NCBI RefSeq assembly: GCF_004210375.1
Contig: NC_134833.1
Span: 21,011,396 to 21,075,395 of the forward strand
Reading direction: 5' to 3'
DNA: 64,000 nt
Source: Tachypleus tridentatus
Taxonomy: Eukaryota; Arthropoda; Merostomata; Xiphosura; Limulidae
This document shows, piece after piece, positions 38,701 through 46,395 of the stretch (positions are counted from its first letter, which is position 1; the number at the start of each line of letters is the position of its first letter). The translations under genes were made by a program, and so were the position numbers. Below the pieces are notes generated by a model. That model was not told where the DNA came from, searched no databases, and saw nothing but the letters and a program-made list of their open reading frames with translations.

Positions 38701-38759
38701 GACAACAGAAGTCCAACTACTTATTAGGATCCAACAGTGGAGGTTACACCTTTTGGTAA
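11701..38759 (+). CDS. DAZAP2: DAZ-associated protein 2-like gene, complete, six constitutive coding exons
   Basis: DAZAP2 is a small Pro/Tyr-rich adaptor that in other animals binds WW-domain E3 ligases, RNA-binding proteins and kinases and shuttles between nucleus and cytoplasm. Exons at 11701-11719, 19256-19408, 21344-21390, 28155-28208, 37556-37717 and 38631-38759 join in frame to about 187 residues (human protein 168). Residues 52-55 are PPTY, a PPxY motif for WW domains. The middle is rich in Y, P, G and S with no charge clusters. The C terminus carries the family signature: PPGVAPNAAQLAMMQG, then GSNSGGYTFW and stop. There is no signal peptide or membrane segment. Splice sites are GT-AG and the phases are consistent. 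An extra in-frame copy of exon 4 lies at 25615-25668. If both copies were used, the protein would have 205 residues. Confidence 0.93.
12590..13340 (+). mobile_element. Degenerate non-LTR retrotransposon (CR1/jockey-like), RT C-terminal part
   Basis: Broken frames give, in the right order, a stretch like DNLKNLLNK..VAFNYNKC.VMHV (the typical RT thumb region 'W...F...KC.VMH'), then SLVRHCSIMLSLGL (from 'LVRP.LEY...W') and then a segment with 'KM.NRMVPEI.KLSHEDKFK' followed by 'SLEERIVREDLNEV', the conserved end of ORF2 in CR1/jockey-type LINEs. Many stops and shifts show an old, dead copy. The clade is not certain. Confidence 0.75.
13490..13815 (+). mobile_element. Second LINE 3'-end fragment (CR1/jockey-like)
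   Basis: It carries another copy of the same ORF2 terminus: NMKLVRGDLIEGYKI at about 13540, matching 'RGDLIE.YKI', then near 13714 'gtgtgattgccctatagaatgag', the degenerate 'V..LWN.LP' tail of such elements. It is independent of the fragment just upstream and also has stops. Confidence 0.65.
15200..16308 (-). mobile_element. Degenerate non-LTR retrotransposon RT, minus strand
   Basis: Read on the - strand from 16308 downward, one meets KMDKSTEPTKIF..VLK (from the 'NKS.GPD.I.PRVLKE' motif), then about 16230 'GW...NW.V..' (from 'GW.PE.W..A...PIFKKG'), near 15700 'GDDVKLLDI' (the RT 'DD' region) and ELQNDLDQLVSWTNR, and finally 15523-15206 with RQCYSACNKSNRISGCIYRG, an ITSLYKSL stretch and LLGRVYRRTIK, matching the thumb and C-terminal region of CR1/jockey-like RTs. 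Stops and shifts abound. The last 105 codons are open by chance. It is a relic, not a gene. Confidence 0.8.
16309..18128. repeat. 101/102-bp minisatellite, about 18 tandem copies
   Basis: The unit begins 'atctttgttggttctgttga', includes 'agtcacccggtatattttac' and ends 'gcatgtcaggtgtataatt'. Copies are almost identical. They differ mainly in a 4/5-T run before 'agtcac' and in CC, TC or C before 'ggtat', so units are 100 to 102 bases long. When consecutive units are 102 bases the + strand stays open over several copies, giving repetitive open frames of up to 102 codons that are not genes. On the - strand the unit reads into the LINE fragment that ends at 16308. Confidence 0.95.
19256..19408 (+). 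CDS. DAZAP2: DAZAP2 exon 2, including the PPxY motif
   Basis: The acceptor is 'tttttaacag' and the donor 'gtattg'. With the carried G it reads EYPGYGVSNPIAPGYPPVAH and onward to LPSTPPTYIP, placing PPTY at residues 52-55. The Pro/Tyr/Gly/Ser-rich composition fits the disordered N-terminal half of the family. Confidence 0.9.
19672..19936 (+). repeat. tRNA-derived SINE (family A), well preserved, in DAZAP2 intron 2
   Basis: It shows 'tcataatctgagggttgcagg', 'ccaaacatgctcgccctttc', 'ggtggtgatgactagctgcc', 'ttacactactaaattaggg' and a CAAA-repeat tail ending at 19936. Confidence 0.9.
21344..21390 (+). CDS. DAZAP2: DAZAP2 exon 3 (47 bases)
   Basis: The exon follows 'atttctag' and precedes 'gtgagt'. 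With the carried base it reads AGSYGTPVVAPLPYGA and brings the reading frame to phase 0 at residue 73. Confidence 0.88.
21915..22115 (+). repeat. tRNA-derived SINE without head (family A), in DAZAP2 intron 3
   Basis: It begins 'ccccaccaaacatgctcatc' and continues through 'ttcattggtgaaaagg', 'ggtggtgatgacaagctgac' and 'tagctttgtatgaaattt'. Confidence 0.82.
22195..22353 (+). other. Unidentified open segment in DAZAP2 intron 3, possible alternative last exon
   Basis: After an 'aatatcag' acceptor-like site, 52 codons stay open to a TGA at 22351-22353, in the phase (0) left by exon 3. The translation begins SPGLSAEFYLKSLDTHPPAE and then has Y, C and H residues. It does not resemble any DAZAP2 C terminus that I know. 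The polypyrimidine tract is weak. A candidate AATAAA follows at about 22606. It may be a chance open frame or a repeat remnant. I do not claim that it is used. Confidence 0.25.
22354..25614 (+). other. DAZAP2 intron 3, first part; nothing recognised
   Basis: AT-rich DNA with no repeat family that recurs elsewhere in the window and no credible exon. The 91-codon frame at 23234 has no domain and ordinary AT-rich composition. Confidence 0.5.
25615..25668 (+). pseudogene. Second copy of DAZAP2 exon 4 with a GC in place of the GT donor (possible alternative or dead exon)
   Basis: It follows a good acceptor ('gttgtttttcacag') and is 54 bases long with no stop: CPLTHPYPHSNQRQVMNG. It aligns without gaps to the constitutive exon at 28155-28208 (RPLAQPYPQPTQRSVLSG), and the similarity runs on into the donor site, where 'ggggtaagg' is matched by 'ggggcaaaa'. 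The GT donor has therefore become GC with a poor context. A better GC donor, AAAG/GCAAGT, lies 16 bases inside the exon but would break the phase. It could be an alternative exon spliced at low level or a dying duplicate. No frame break is seen. Confidence 0.7.
27223..27455. mobile_element. Short inverted-repeat element related to Penelope-like termini, decayed
   Basis: It starts with 'aatgatgagaaaaccacttg', the same left edge as the PLE copies at 33905, 39357 and 51441. The left arm ('attctcaagagagctggtac' onward to 'ggttttgacc') is matched in inverse by the right arm ('ggttgaaacattattgtgta' onward to 'gcagtcatgagaatac'). In the centre, two hammerhead-like cores face each other: 'gaccttcttaggtcatcttca' reversed, and 'ctgaagatggcctgagaagg' direct. 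Confidence 0.6.
28155..28208 (+). CDS. DAZAP2: DAZAP2 exon 4 (54 bases, 18 codons)
   Basis: The acceptor is 'ttcttcacag' and the donor 'gtaagg'. It encodes RPLAQPYPQPTQRSVLSG and is phase 0 at both ends, so it can be skipped or replaced without shifting the frame. Confidence 0.85.
28209..33689 (+). other. DAZAP2 intron 4, first part; nothing recognised
   Basis: About 5.5 kb of AT-rich intron without a clear repeat, RNA gene or exon. Weak similarity between 28540-28620 and 30285-30370 ('ttagtag', 'atcatgtc' and 'aagcatgtcc' blocks) may be a very old interspersed repeat but is too diverged to call. Confidence 0.45.
33690..33785. mobile_element. hAT MITE, 96 bp, with TIRs and 8-bp TSD
   Basis: It begins CAGTGGTTCTCAACC and ends with the inverse of CAGTGGTTCCCAACC (14 of 15 match). 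The same octamer ATTTACAT stands on both sides (33682-33689 and 33786-33793). Its ends and its G/C-rich inner blocks ('gcaccccc', 'gaggtgcgagcacccctgg') match those of the 950-bp hAT element at 9294, so both probably use the same transposase. Confidence 0.93.
33990..34031 (-). ncRNA. Hammerhead-like motif in the direct PLE terminus
   Basis: On the - strand the order is GTGAAT, CTGAAGA, hairpin GACC..GGTC, 'AAAATGTT' and GTATGC. Helix I is imperfect (one A-A mismatch) and G12 is A. Confidence 0.35.
34497..35084 (-). pseudogene. Penelope-like reverse transcriptase fragment
   Basis: An open stretch of 195 codons includes HPPLYWYRYVDNMVVGF, the RT active-site motif of PLEs in which the usual YVDD has become YVDN, so the second catalytic aspartate is lost. 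It continues with KFFSHINSIHPNINFNVN and, around residue 90, THTGLYIPWVSAHETKQKLN, the typical region after the palm. Residues before 'PLYWYRYVD' come from the junction with the inverted tail copy and are not RT. The normal PLE protein is much longer, so this is a 5'-truncated copy. PLE RTs are related to telomerase RTs. Confidence 0.85.
35232..35270 (+). ncRNA. Hammerhead-like motif in the inverted PLE tail
   Basis: GTGAAC and CTGACGA are followed by the hairpin GACC-GAA-GGTC, then 'AAAACGTT' and GTTTGC. Helix I can form with two G-U wobbles. As in the copy at 51941, G12 is A, which should abolish activity. Confidence 0.4.
35735..35990 (+). repeat. tRNA-derived SINE variant (family C), old
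   Basis: It begins 'aggcctggcatgggttagta' and continues with 'gaaggtcgaatcctattatt', 'atattgaagtagcccaagag' and 'atagagctttgtgtgaat'. The 'cc.attataatattgaagtagcc' block is shared with the copy at 53066. Confidence 0.55.
35991..37555 (+). other. DAZAP2 intron 4, last part; nothing recognised
   Basis: AT-rich intron with no supported exon. A short stretch at 36560-36720 is less AT-rich and may be an old LINE 3' remnant, but it lacks enough motifs to call. Confidence 0.4.
37556..37717 (+). CDS. DAZAP2: DAZAP2 exon 5 (54 codons)
   Basis: The acceptor is 'ttttctag' and the donor 'gtgagt'. It encodes VNTGGVSLYGYTTNSIPAQY and onward, then PGGTVYLPAGYDPGTRFDSH, the conserved 'G.TV....GYD.G.RF' stretch of DAZAP2 proteins. 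It is phase 0 at both ends. Confidence 0.93.
38631..38759 (+). CDS. DAZAP2: DAZAP2 terminal exon with TAA stop
   Basis: It follows 'tctttctacag' and encodes PVPPGVAPNAAQLAMMQGNS and onward to SNSGGYTFW, then TAA at 38757-38759. 'PPNAAQLA' and the aromatic 'GGYT.W' end are the family's hallmark. Confidence 0.95.
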   Translation, partial: PVPPGVAPNAAQLAMMQGNSMMVGQQKSNYLLGSNSGGYTFW

Positions 38760-39089
38760 ATTGATGTAGATTAGAGTAGTATGGTTTTTACAACAAGGTT
38801 CCATCTGGTGGGGGGAGTTAAAGGCCCCATATAAGGATATGCCCTGTGGGCTATATGCAAGCCATTGCCTTGTTCCACAAGAAAAGTGATCTGTTTAGTA
38901 ATTCTTTCATATATATAAATATATATGTACATTATAATGTCATAAAATCACTTTGGACTGAGAATACAAACAAGTGATAAGTTATAATACAATATACAGC
39001 ATTGTAGATGCTTCTAATGTATACTGTACCATACTTTCGGAGCTTTTTTTATTTACAAATTGAATGCATTCTGTTGATTGAGAAATAAA
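38760..39089 (+). terminator. DAZAP2 3' UTR ending at an AATAAA polyadenylation signal
   Basis: AATAAA stands at 39084-39089, 325 bases after the stop, and is followed within 40 bases by a T/G-rich stretch ('gtttttgttgttgttgttat'), the usual downstream element. This is the best candidate for the 3' end of the mRNA. Confidence 0.6.
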
Positions 39090-39356
39090 GTTGTAAATTA
39101 TCATCCTTTAAGGTTGACTTTGGATGTTTTTGTTGTTGTTGTTATTGTATTTTTTTCAATATTTATAAAAATTTAATTTAAAAATAAGCAGATGAAGGAA
39201 GTCAAGGTTTTAGAGCGTCATTAAAAAGGAACAAATTAACTTCTTAGATCTATATTTTATAGACTGAATTAACATTTTAAAACTAGCTTATAAACAGAAG
39301 ATAAAAGACTTATTGAGGCAGTGTGTGCACTGTAATAGTGTAAAAGTATTGTTTGT

Positions 39357-39572
39357 CAGTGATGTTGAGAAAACACTTGAAGAGAAATGTATACGTAAAA
39401 ACGGCTAGTTTGGGTTGAGAAAATATTTTACATAGAGGAGTGAAGAACGTTACAAAGTTACCTCTTTCTTTCTTTGTGAACCTGACGATGATCGAAGAAG
39501 GTCGAAACGTTGTTCACTCCTCTACGTAAAATATTTTCTCAACCCAGATGAGCCATTTTACATATATAGTAT
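39357..39572 (+). mobile_element. Mini Penelope-type element: inverted termini around a hammerhead-like core
   Basis: The left arm 'gtaaaaacggctagtttggg' onward to 'gaggagtgaagaacgtt' is repeated in inverse at the right ('aacgttgttcactcctctac' onward to 'gatgagccattttacatat'). Between them lies only 'acaaagttacctctttcttt' and the hammerhead-like motif. It shares both edges with the PLE copies at 33905 and 51441 but has no coding sequence, so it looks like a non-autonomous derivative, about 215 bases long. Confidence 0.7.
39476..39517 (+). ncRNA. Hammerhead-ribozyme-like motif, best-preserved copy
   Basis: The core CTGACGA (39482-39488) and GAAA (39504-39507) flank a short hairpin GATC/GGTC with a GAAGAAG-type loop (helix II). 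The six bases before the core, GTGAAC, pair perfectly with GTTCAC at 39512-39517 (helix I), and between GAA and helix I only 'ACGTT' remains, which allows a minimal helix III (one A-U pair) and a U just before the expected cleavage point. One unpaired T sits between the core and helix II, which is not canonical. Hammerheads are known from Penelope-like elements. Activity here is untested. Confidence 0.5.
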
Positions 39573-41040
39573 TGTTTGTTATTTGTTCAATACTCATTCA
39601 AAAAGACATTGGTGCTTTAAGGTGTCTTAATGTGGATCTCATTTTCTATCTACAGTAGTAATCTAGAACAATGAATATGTTAAAGTTGAAAACTAAACAC
39701 AGTTTAAGAGGTGTAAAAAGCTATTACAAAATTTAACACAGTATAGCAAGAAATGTGTTTCCTATACCATCCTTTTTAGCACAAGAAATTCTTGTTTTAA
39801 CCCCCCCATTGTTATGCAACATGCAACAATATACAGGTATCATATAATGGACAGAAAATCACCAACATATAGCTTCATGACAAGTAAAGCAAGTATAGTA
39901 TAATTGTAATTTTATTGTTCATTCTATTTCTTGACCAGTAGACAGTTCATAACTTACCAATAGTGTGTGTGTTTTTGATAAAACGTATTACTCCACAGAC
40001 TAAGCATGATTAGTAATTTACTTAGCTTGTTCTTGGATGTTTATAAAATGTGTAAAGAAAAGAATACAACACATATTTTTGTGACTTTTAGGACTATTAA
40101 AATCCCAGTCTTGTTTGTTTAGAGTTACACAACAAGAATAATCAAAATATTATGGTATAAAAATGTAAATAAACCACTAGTGATCATACGGATTTTCATT
40201 AAGTGTGCATATTCGTGAATGTGAAAAACTGTACAAAATAACATACATAGCAATGTTATTAAAAACTTAAATATACTAAAACCAGTAAAAATCTACGTTT
40301 TTAATATATTCCTATTAAAAACATTGCCATATGTGTTTTGTGTAGTGGTGTGAATTTTCCACTTACATTTTGTGTATTTACAATGATCACATAAGTTGTG
40401 TTAATTCTTATATCTAAAGGAAATACAGTACAGCATCAGCAAGCACCTACTGTTTAATGATATAAAACAAAGTCAAAAACACAAAGCATCACACTTAAAG
40501 AAACACATAAAGAAAACTGAGGTATACTATTGTAGTTTGAAACAAGTAAAATTCACCTTAGTAAGAGATCTCTGCAAAATAAGACCAACAACACTGGCTT
40601 CAGATAGTGATAGTTTCAGATGTGGGATTCAACACCCATATCTCTGTCTTCTTATCTCATTTCTTTCCACATGGGATACTTACAGATACTGATTAAATGA
40701 TATAAACAACTTATACCTGCCAGTTGTACTTTGTACTGTGTTTTTATTTGTCTTTTATGAGTAATTTTTTGTGTATGTATGTGTGTTGGGCCTTGTTTTC
40801 TTGAATTCTTTTGTTTGATCGTAACTAGACTGTTAGTGATTTCACAGTAACATGTTGCTGATATGTTCTAACTGGTTTTAAATACCTTTATGTTTAAGTC
40901 CAAAACAAAAACTACTTGTTTAAACAGAAGTTCCCACACAATTTTTAAAATTATTGAAATATTACCATGTAACATATTGTACTGTAATATGATTTTCACT
41001 TTGAATATGTTTCTTTCATGTGTGTGATTTAACTTTTAAA
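39573..41040. other. Intergenic DNA downstream of DAZAP2; nothing recognised
   Basis: No coding exon, repeat or RNA gene can be supported in this AT-rich stretch. Confidence 0.5.
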
Positions 41041-41375
41041 TTAGGGTTGGATGTGGCCTAGTGACTACCGTTCTTGGGCTGTACATCCAGTGATCAGTGG
41101 CTCTCAGGCCATTGCTGCCAAAACAAGTTTCCATGTTTCCATGATTTCATTAATCAGCTAAGAGTAGCTGACTGGCTGCTTTCCCTCATATTAATGCACT
41201 GTAACCCAGCCCAGGCAGAAGAGACAAAGAGTGATGGTGAGATTTCATTAATCAGCTAAGAGTAGCTGTTTACTGGCTGCTTTCCCTCTGTGAGATGTTA
41301 ATAAAGCATGGGAAACCCATGGTGAGTTGATACAGGTAAACATAACCCAGCCCAGGCAAAAGAGACAAAGAGTGC
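41041..41375 (+). repeat. SINE-like sequence (family C) with a local partial duplication
   Basis: 'tggatgtggcctagtgacta' at the start resembles the head of the copy at 53066. A block starting 'atttcattaatcagctaaga' (41143) and ending 'gacaaagagtg' (41233) recurs at 41241-41374 with an insertion of about 40 bases. The block includes 'ggctgctttccctc', a degenerate form of the SINE's 'ctgccttccctct'. Confidence 0.5.
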
Positions 41376-41779
41376 AAAATGTAAGAGCCTGTACTCTCTG
41401 CAAATGACCAACTTTAAAATCACCAGACATGAATGAATTTTACAAGGCCAATCTCATAAGTATTTTATTGTGGTCCTTTCATAAATTTACTAGTGGTACA
41501 GGAATTGGAAACATCATAATAAGTATTATTTAAGATGACTGTGGTTTCTCACTCCTTACAGACTGTGATGATATACAGGAGAGACTTGAACTATAGTAGT
41601 GTCTATCTAAGGTACAAATACATGTGGATTGAATGAGATGCACAGAGCCACAAATGCATCTAGAAATGGAACTCCAGGTCTGAATGATGTAATAAACTTT
41701 CAGAAGTTGTCCTATTGAAGTTAGAATATCAATATAGCTGAGCAACATGTGGTATTTCTGGAATGTGGACTGATACTTT

Positions 41780-42860
41780 TATCAAATCCTTACCTGAACC
41801 CGTGAAATATCATTCTTGTTTTAAACGCCATGAAGTCATTGTTCTACAAAACATTATTAGCAAGGTCCCAGAGAAGGCTGAAGCTAGAACACTTGCTAAT
41901 AAAATTGTACTGCAACTGACATCATCATTGGATGAGTAGTACAGTAAAAGAGAAACTAATCTCTTCTGTTGAATAAATGGGAAGGCTTTGAAGCTGGTCA
42001 GAACACCTTGAAAGTAACTGTAGATCTGTCAGATGCCTAGTGTAGAATCCAGCTGCCATTTTTATTAACAAAAGTGCTCAAAATAAGCATCAGTATAACA
42101 TCTGTAAGATTGCTTTGCATTAACTACCAGAAGCTGCATCATGAAGCATAGAAGCTATCAGTCGTACTGGATCACTGTGAACACTGGTTTCCCTGTAGGA
42201 TCACCACTGTTGCCAGTCTTCTGCAACACCTACATCACAGACATAACCATCCTTGGCTGGCATTCCAACCAGACATCCCATAATAAACTTCTCATGCACT
42301 TTAAGGGCAAAGCTGAAATCAAAAGCAAGATATAACCATCCCTTAGTAGGGTTGACAAATGGCACAGTAATGCAGGAATGGTGGTGATCCTGCCAAATCC
42401 ACAACCATATTCTGTTCACTCAACAACAGACATACTGATGCAGTCAAACCATCACCATTCTCCATGGTTGCTGCCTGTCTCTTTGGAAGTAACCATAAAG
42501 TACCTGGGGTTAACTTTTAACAGACAACTCTACCAGCCATGATAACTAGAGCTGCCAAAGGCATCAATGCCCTGAAAGACACAACAGAAAATAGAGCTGA
42601 AGAATGTAATATGTTCATATTCAACATGTTATTAATTTACATTCTACAAATGTCTTATCCAGTTCATCCTGGATTATGCATTATCAGTAATCAACATTAA
42701 CAGCTAGTTAAGATTAAAAAGATCCAAAACACAGGTTTAAGATGGCATGAAATGTGCATTAGGTGCCCTGTCACTCATATAACACTTTACAACTCTCAGC
42801 AACAGTGCAGAACATTAACTGTGAGGATTTGTGGAAATTATTTTGTGAATTTAAAAACTT
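41780..42860 (+). mobile_element. Degenerate non-LTR retrotransposon (jockey/RTE-like RT relic)
   Basis: Broken + strand frames show, in order, a decayed 'GFPVGSPLLPVFCNTYITDI' near 42187 (from the RT motif 'G.PQGSVLSP.LFN.YI.D'), KYLGLTFNRQLYQP near 42495 (from 'KYLGV.FD..L'), a stretch ending FILDYALSVIN near 42665 (from 'VLDYA.P') and KIQNTGLRW near 42720 (from 'L...QN.ALR'). Stops separate every piece. It is an old insertion and not a gene. The exact clade is unclear. Confidence 0.75.
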
Positions 42861-43557
42861 TTAATAATCATGCAAGAAAAATTTTTGTTTAAATCCCGTA
42901 TACAGTTCGTTAGGTATTTTTTCAGCCTTGTGTTGTCAGGGTATTGTACTTCTCCAATGTACTTTTTTCATGCCCCTACTGTTAAACAGAGGTTAGCTTC
43001 TGTCTATTCCTTCATCCGACCTGTTCTTGTGAAGAAGGAAATCTCAAGAATGGATAGATAAATTTTGACCACACTTATACAACAGGTGCAACATACAGAG
43101 CTCTAAATGTGAATATCTTTTGAAGGTTAAGGGTCAGAAGGCGAGTGGTACACCGAGAATAGTCGCCAGTATTGTGGATACATAATACATCAAGCCATGT
43201 TGCATTTTATATTATACACACACATGCACCTCTGTGACACACAAAACTACAATACTGGGATGAGTTCTTGTAAGATACCATACCAGTTTGAAGGTGGGTA
43301 TCTGAATGAAGTTGTTACCTTTTGCATTATTGATACTAGCATGTACTTTATTAACGAGTTTATTTGAACTTTTGGATTATACACAAATAGATAAGTTTTC
43401 CACCACAAGATCAGGAAAAATATTCAGTAATGAATATTTTCATTTCTCTTACGACTCTCTTTCTGCTGATCTGGTTTTAAGCTTTGAAGAAAGATCAGTG
43501 GTGAAGTTTGTTTTTTATCATTAATAATTTTGTTTCAAAATAAATATATTCAGATTT
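42861..43557. other. Intergenic; nothing recognised
   Basis: The 63- and 72-codon frames at 42870 and 43306 have no recognisable domain. No repeat of the window recurs here. Confidence 0.45.
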
Positions 43558-43620
43558 AGGCCACCAGTGGTACGTACTGCAATATACCTGCAGACTTACA
43601 ATGCCAGAAATCTGGTTAAT
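43558..43620 (+). repeat. SINE head fragment (family B)
   Basis: 'ggccaccagtggtacgta' is followed by 'cctgcagacttacaatgccagaaatctggtt', matching the first half of family B, and then the similarity stops. Confidence 0.5.
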
Positions 43621-43969
43621 ACTTTATGGAGATCAATTTCCTCCATTTTTAACAGCAATGTCCATTACAATGACTGGATGGTGTTTCAATAAGTACACAT
43701 AATGTACCGAAAGGCTTCATAAACAAAACATGAAATTTATTTAACCTCACAAAAAATACATTTTTACAAACTTCCTCCTCAATTGCCCCCAAAAAAATAT
43801 CAAAAGTGAGATAAAGTAAACGTTACCCACAAGATACAATATCCAAAAATTACATAAGTAAATTAATAATTTCGGAACACCCTGGGCGTCAGTAACTTTA
43901 AGACTATAAATATTACCCCAGTATATTTGCTTAAAACATTGATACCAGGTAACTTTTTGCGGTGATGTT

Positions 43970-44093
43970 GTTGTTTTGAATTAAGCACAAAGCTATACAA
44001 TGGACTATCTGTGCTCTACCCACCACGGGTATCGAAACCCGGTTTTTAGCGTTATACGTCTGCAGACATACCGCTGAGCCACTGGGGGGGGGG
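43970..44093 (-). repeat. tRNA-derived SINE (family B), well preserved
   Basis: Read on the - strand, it begins with a short G/C run and 'cagtggctcagcggtatgtc', has 'ctaaaaaccgggtttcgat' with the box-B core, then 'gtggtgggtagagcacagat' and ends 'ctttgtgcttaattcaaaac'. This is the reference copy for family B in this window. Confidence 0.85.
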
Positions 44094-44189
44094 CGGTGAT
44101 ATTGTACTGGCAAGGATACAAGAATATTCGGTCTCGTAGAACTACGGGTTGTTGGTTGTGTTCGTTACAGTTTGTTCGTTTGTTTTTTG

Positions 44190-44437
44190 TATTTGAATTT
44201 CGCACAAAGCTACTCGAGGGCTATCTGTGCTAGCCGTCCCTAATTTTGTAGTGTAAGGCAGCTAGTCATCACCGCCAACTCTTGGGCTACTCTTTTACCA
44301 ACGAATAGTGGGATTGACCGAAACATTATAACGTCCCCACGGCTGAAAGGGCGAGCATGTTTGGCGCGACGAGGATGCGAACCCGCGACCCTCAGATTAC
44401 GAGTCGCACGCCTTAGCACGCTTGGCCATGCCGGGCC
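44190..44437 (-). repeat. tRNA-derived SINE (family A), near full length
   Basis: On the + strand it reads from 'tttgaatttcgcacaaagct' through 'cgaatagtgggattgaccg' to 'tggccatgccgggcc'. The central 'tagagggaaggcagctag' block has lost 'tagaggg', a small internal deletion. Tail and head are intact. Confidence 0.92.
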
Positions 44438-44639
44438 GTGTTCGTTACTTGTTTATCTTTAAGGCTATTTAATGCTATACATCGACTTGCTTTGCTATAT
44501 AAACCGTCATTTCAGAGTAACCAAAAGGTATAGAAATATATATTTCTATTAATTTTATAAGGTTTTTTTTTTTTTATAATACGAATTTATTGATGGCATG
44601 TGTTCACATGTAGCTTTAATAACATTTTCGAACAAGCCT

Positions 44640-45400
44640 TTAAATTCCACCCTGATCCGTTGTTCTGCTTACAAAGAAACCATGCACATTTTCAGGTGCA
44701 TGACGTGGGCATCGTAGAAGTGAAACGCCAATGATGTATAGTCAGTCTAGACTGTTAGGAGGTGCTTATTGTTAGCTGTAGCCTAGTAGTTAGTTCTCGT
44801 AATGGCGGTGACAGGCGGCTACGGACAACTTGCGTATAACAACGCCAGCCCAATTATCACGTTATAAGAAGGTGTGATATCGGTGATTAGGTATGATTAA
44901 TTGGATGAAATGATATGCGTGAAACAGCTTGTGTTTCTGAACGAAGCAAACGAAGTTAATAGTAGGCTTCAAGAAAAGCTCCCAATTATCCATAGCGCAG
45001 CCGGGCTAGGTCCGAGTCTCGTGGTCCAAATAACAGGTTTGAAGAGCCAAATCGTGTCGCAGCCGGCCGATGGTCTTTTCTTGGTCAACGAGCCCGTACT
45101 TTAAGATGCAATTAGCCGAAGATTACAAACAGTTTAAACATAATTAAACCTTTTGGGTGTCTCGATTCACACTTTCCTAACAATGACCTCAAAGAGTGAT
45201 GAACCAGGGTGGCGCGAGCTCACGCACTCACGGATGTTTTATACGTGATGCAAGTCTTTGTTCTTACACGTGTGGGACGATAAACAGCATATAGATTTTG
45301 CGGCTTTATGCCGCAAGGACTAAACTGTTTAAAACCTAAAGCTGCCCCTTTAATCTGTTTCCTCCCTCCCCCACGCTGCTAAACATAACATTGCTTCTGG
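44640..45400. other. Higher-GC, repeat-free intergenic segment; function unknown
   Basis: This stretch is clearly less AT-rich than its surroundings and is free of the SINE families. A 67-codon + strand frame at 44901-45104 (NEANEVNSRLQEKLPIIHSA and so on) has no recognised domain, no upstream acceptor that I trust and no continuation, so I do not call it a gene. The segment could be a regulatory region, part of an unseen non-coding RNA, or an old unrecognised element. Confidence 0.3.
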
Positions 45401-45734
45401 TGAAGGATAGCAAAATATACGGATTTTATACTGAGTGAGCCTGCAAGGTGGGAACCAGAAAAGTACTTGAGATAACAGCTGGTAACTCTGAGATCATTTG
45501 TTATCACGTGTTTACAAACACATGGCCCCAATGGTGTTTGTTTTTACCAGCTGTACCTAAATATAAATCTGAATTATTCTAGGTGTAGACTGCATTTATT
45601 ATATACATTACTAAAACAATTACAAATTAACCATTTCGATAATCGGTACTACATGAGAGTTTTAACAGCAAAGAAAAGTTTCAACAACTACCGCTAAAGC
45701 AGCAGTAGTCCCAAAATACGGTTTGCTTAAGATA

Positions 45735-45870
45735 AAATTGTTGAATATGTGTTTTTATAGCAAAGCGACATCGGCCTATCTGATGAGTCCACCAAGGGAA
45801 ATCGAACCCCGATTGTAGGGTTATAAATCCTAGGTTATTTCCTAGTATAAATGATAAATCCGTGACCACT
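45735..45870 (-). repeat. tRNA-like SINE fragment of another type
   Basis: On the - strand it contains 'ataaccctacaatcggggtt' and a box-B-like 'ggttcgatttcc', then 'ggtggactcatcagatagg' and 'cgctttgctataaaaac'. The tail resembles families A and B while the head differs. It ends directly beside the left edge of the hAT element. Confidence 0.5.
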
Positions 45871-46395
45871 TAACCAGGGCGTAGTCATAAATGGCCATTT
45901 GGTGGTGGTGGGGGGGGGGGGTAGTTTGAGTGCTTGATGCAGGCGCGAAGCCATGCTATGGGGTCCAGCGGGGTGCCCCCCGAGAAATTTTTTAATAAAA
46001 ACATAAAAGAAAAGCCTGAATTATGCATTCTGAGACCACCTTTTTGGCAAATTTCAGAATGGCACACTGAGGTGTTTGTCTTATATTTTTAATCATAAAT
46101 AAATATATAGGCCTATATATATATATAATATAACTTAAAGTTATCATGCCCAGCAAAGTAGGCCTACAGTCCTGTCATCAACATATAAAATATGGAGTCA
46201 CTCAGGAGAGTGCACAATATATGTATTGTGTCTGTAATCTGTATTCAAATATCATGGACAGTGGGTGGCACCGTGGTAGGCTGGCAGCACCATGGCACTA
46301 ACCTTGTACCATTGGCGCCACCTATAGTGAATAATTCACTATATACGGTGAATATGACGTCGACAAACAGAAGTTGCGATAAAAAATCATTCACT

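Noticed and set aside
45907..45922. Run of G near the left edge of the hAT element, considered as a G-quadruplex or telomere-like signal
   Set aside because: It is a simple poly-G next to GGT repeats, typical of the sub-terminal part of this hAT group, and not a telomere repeat.
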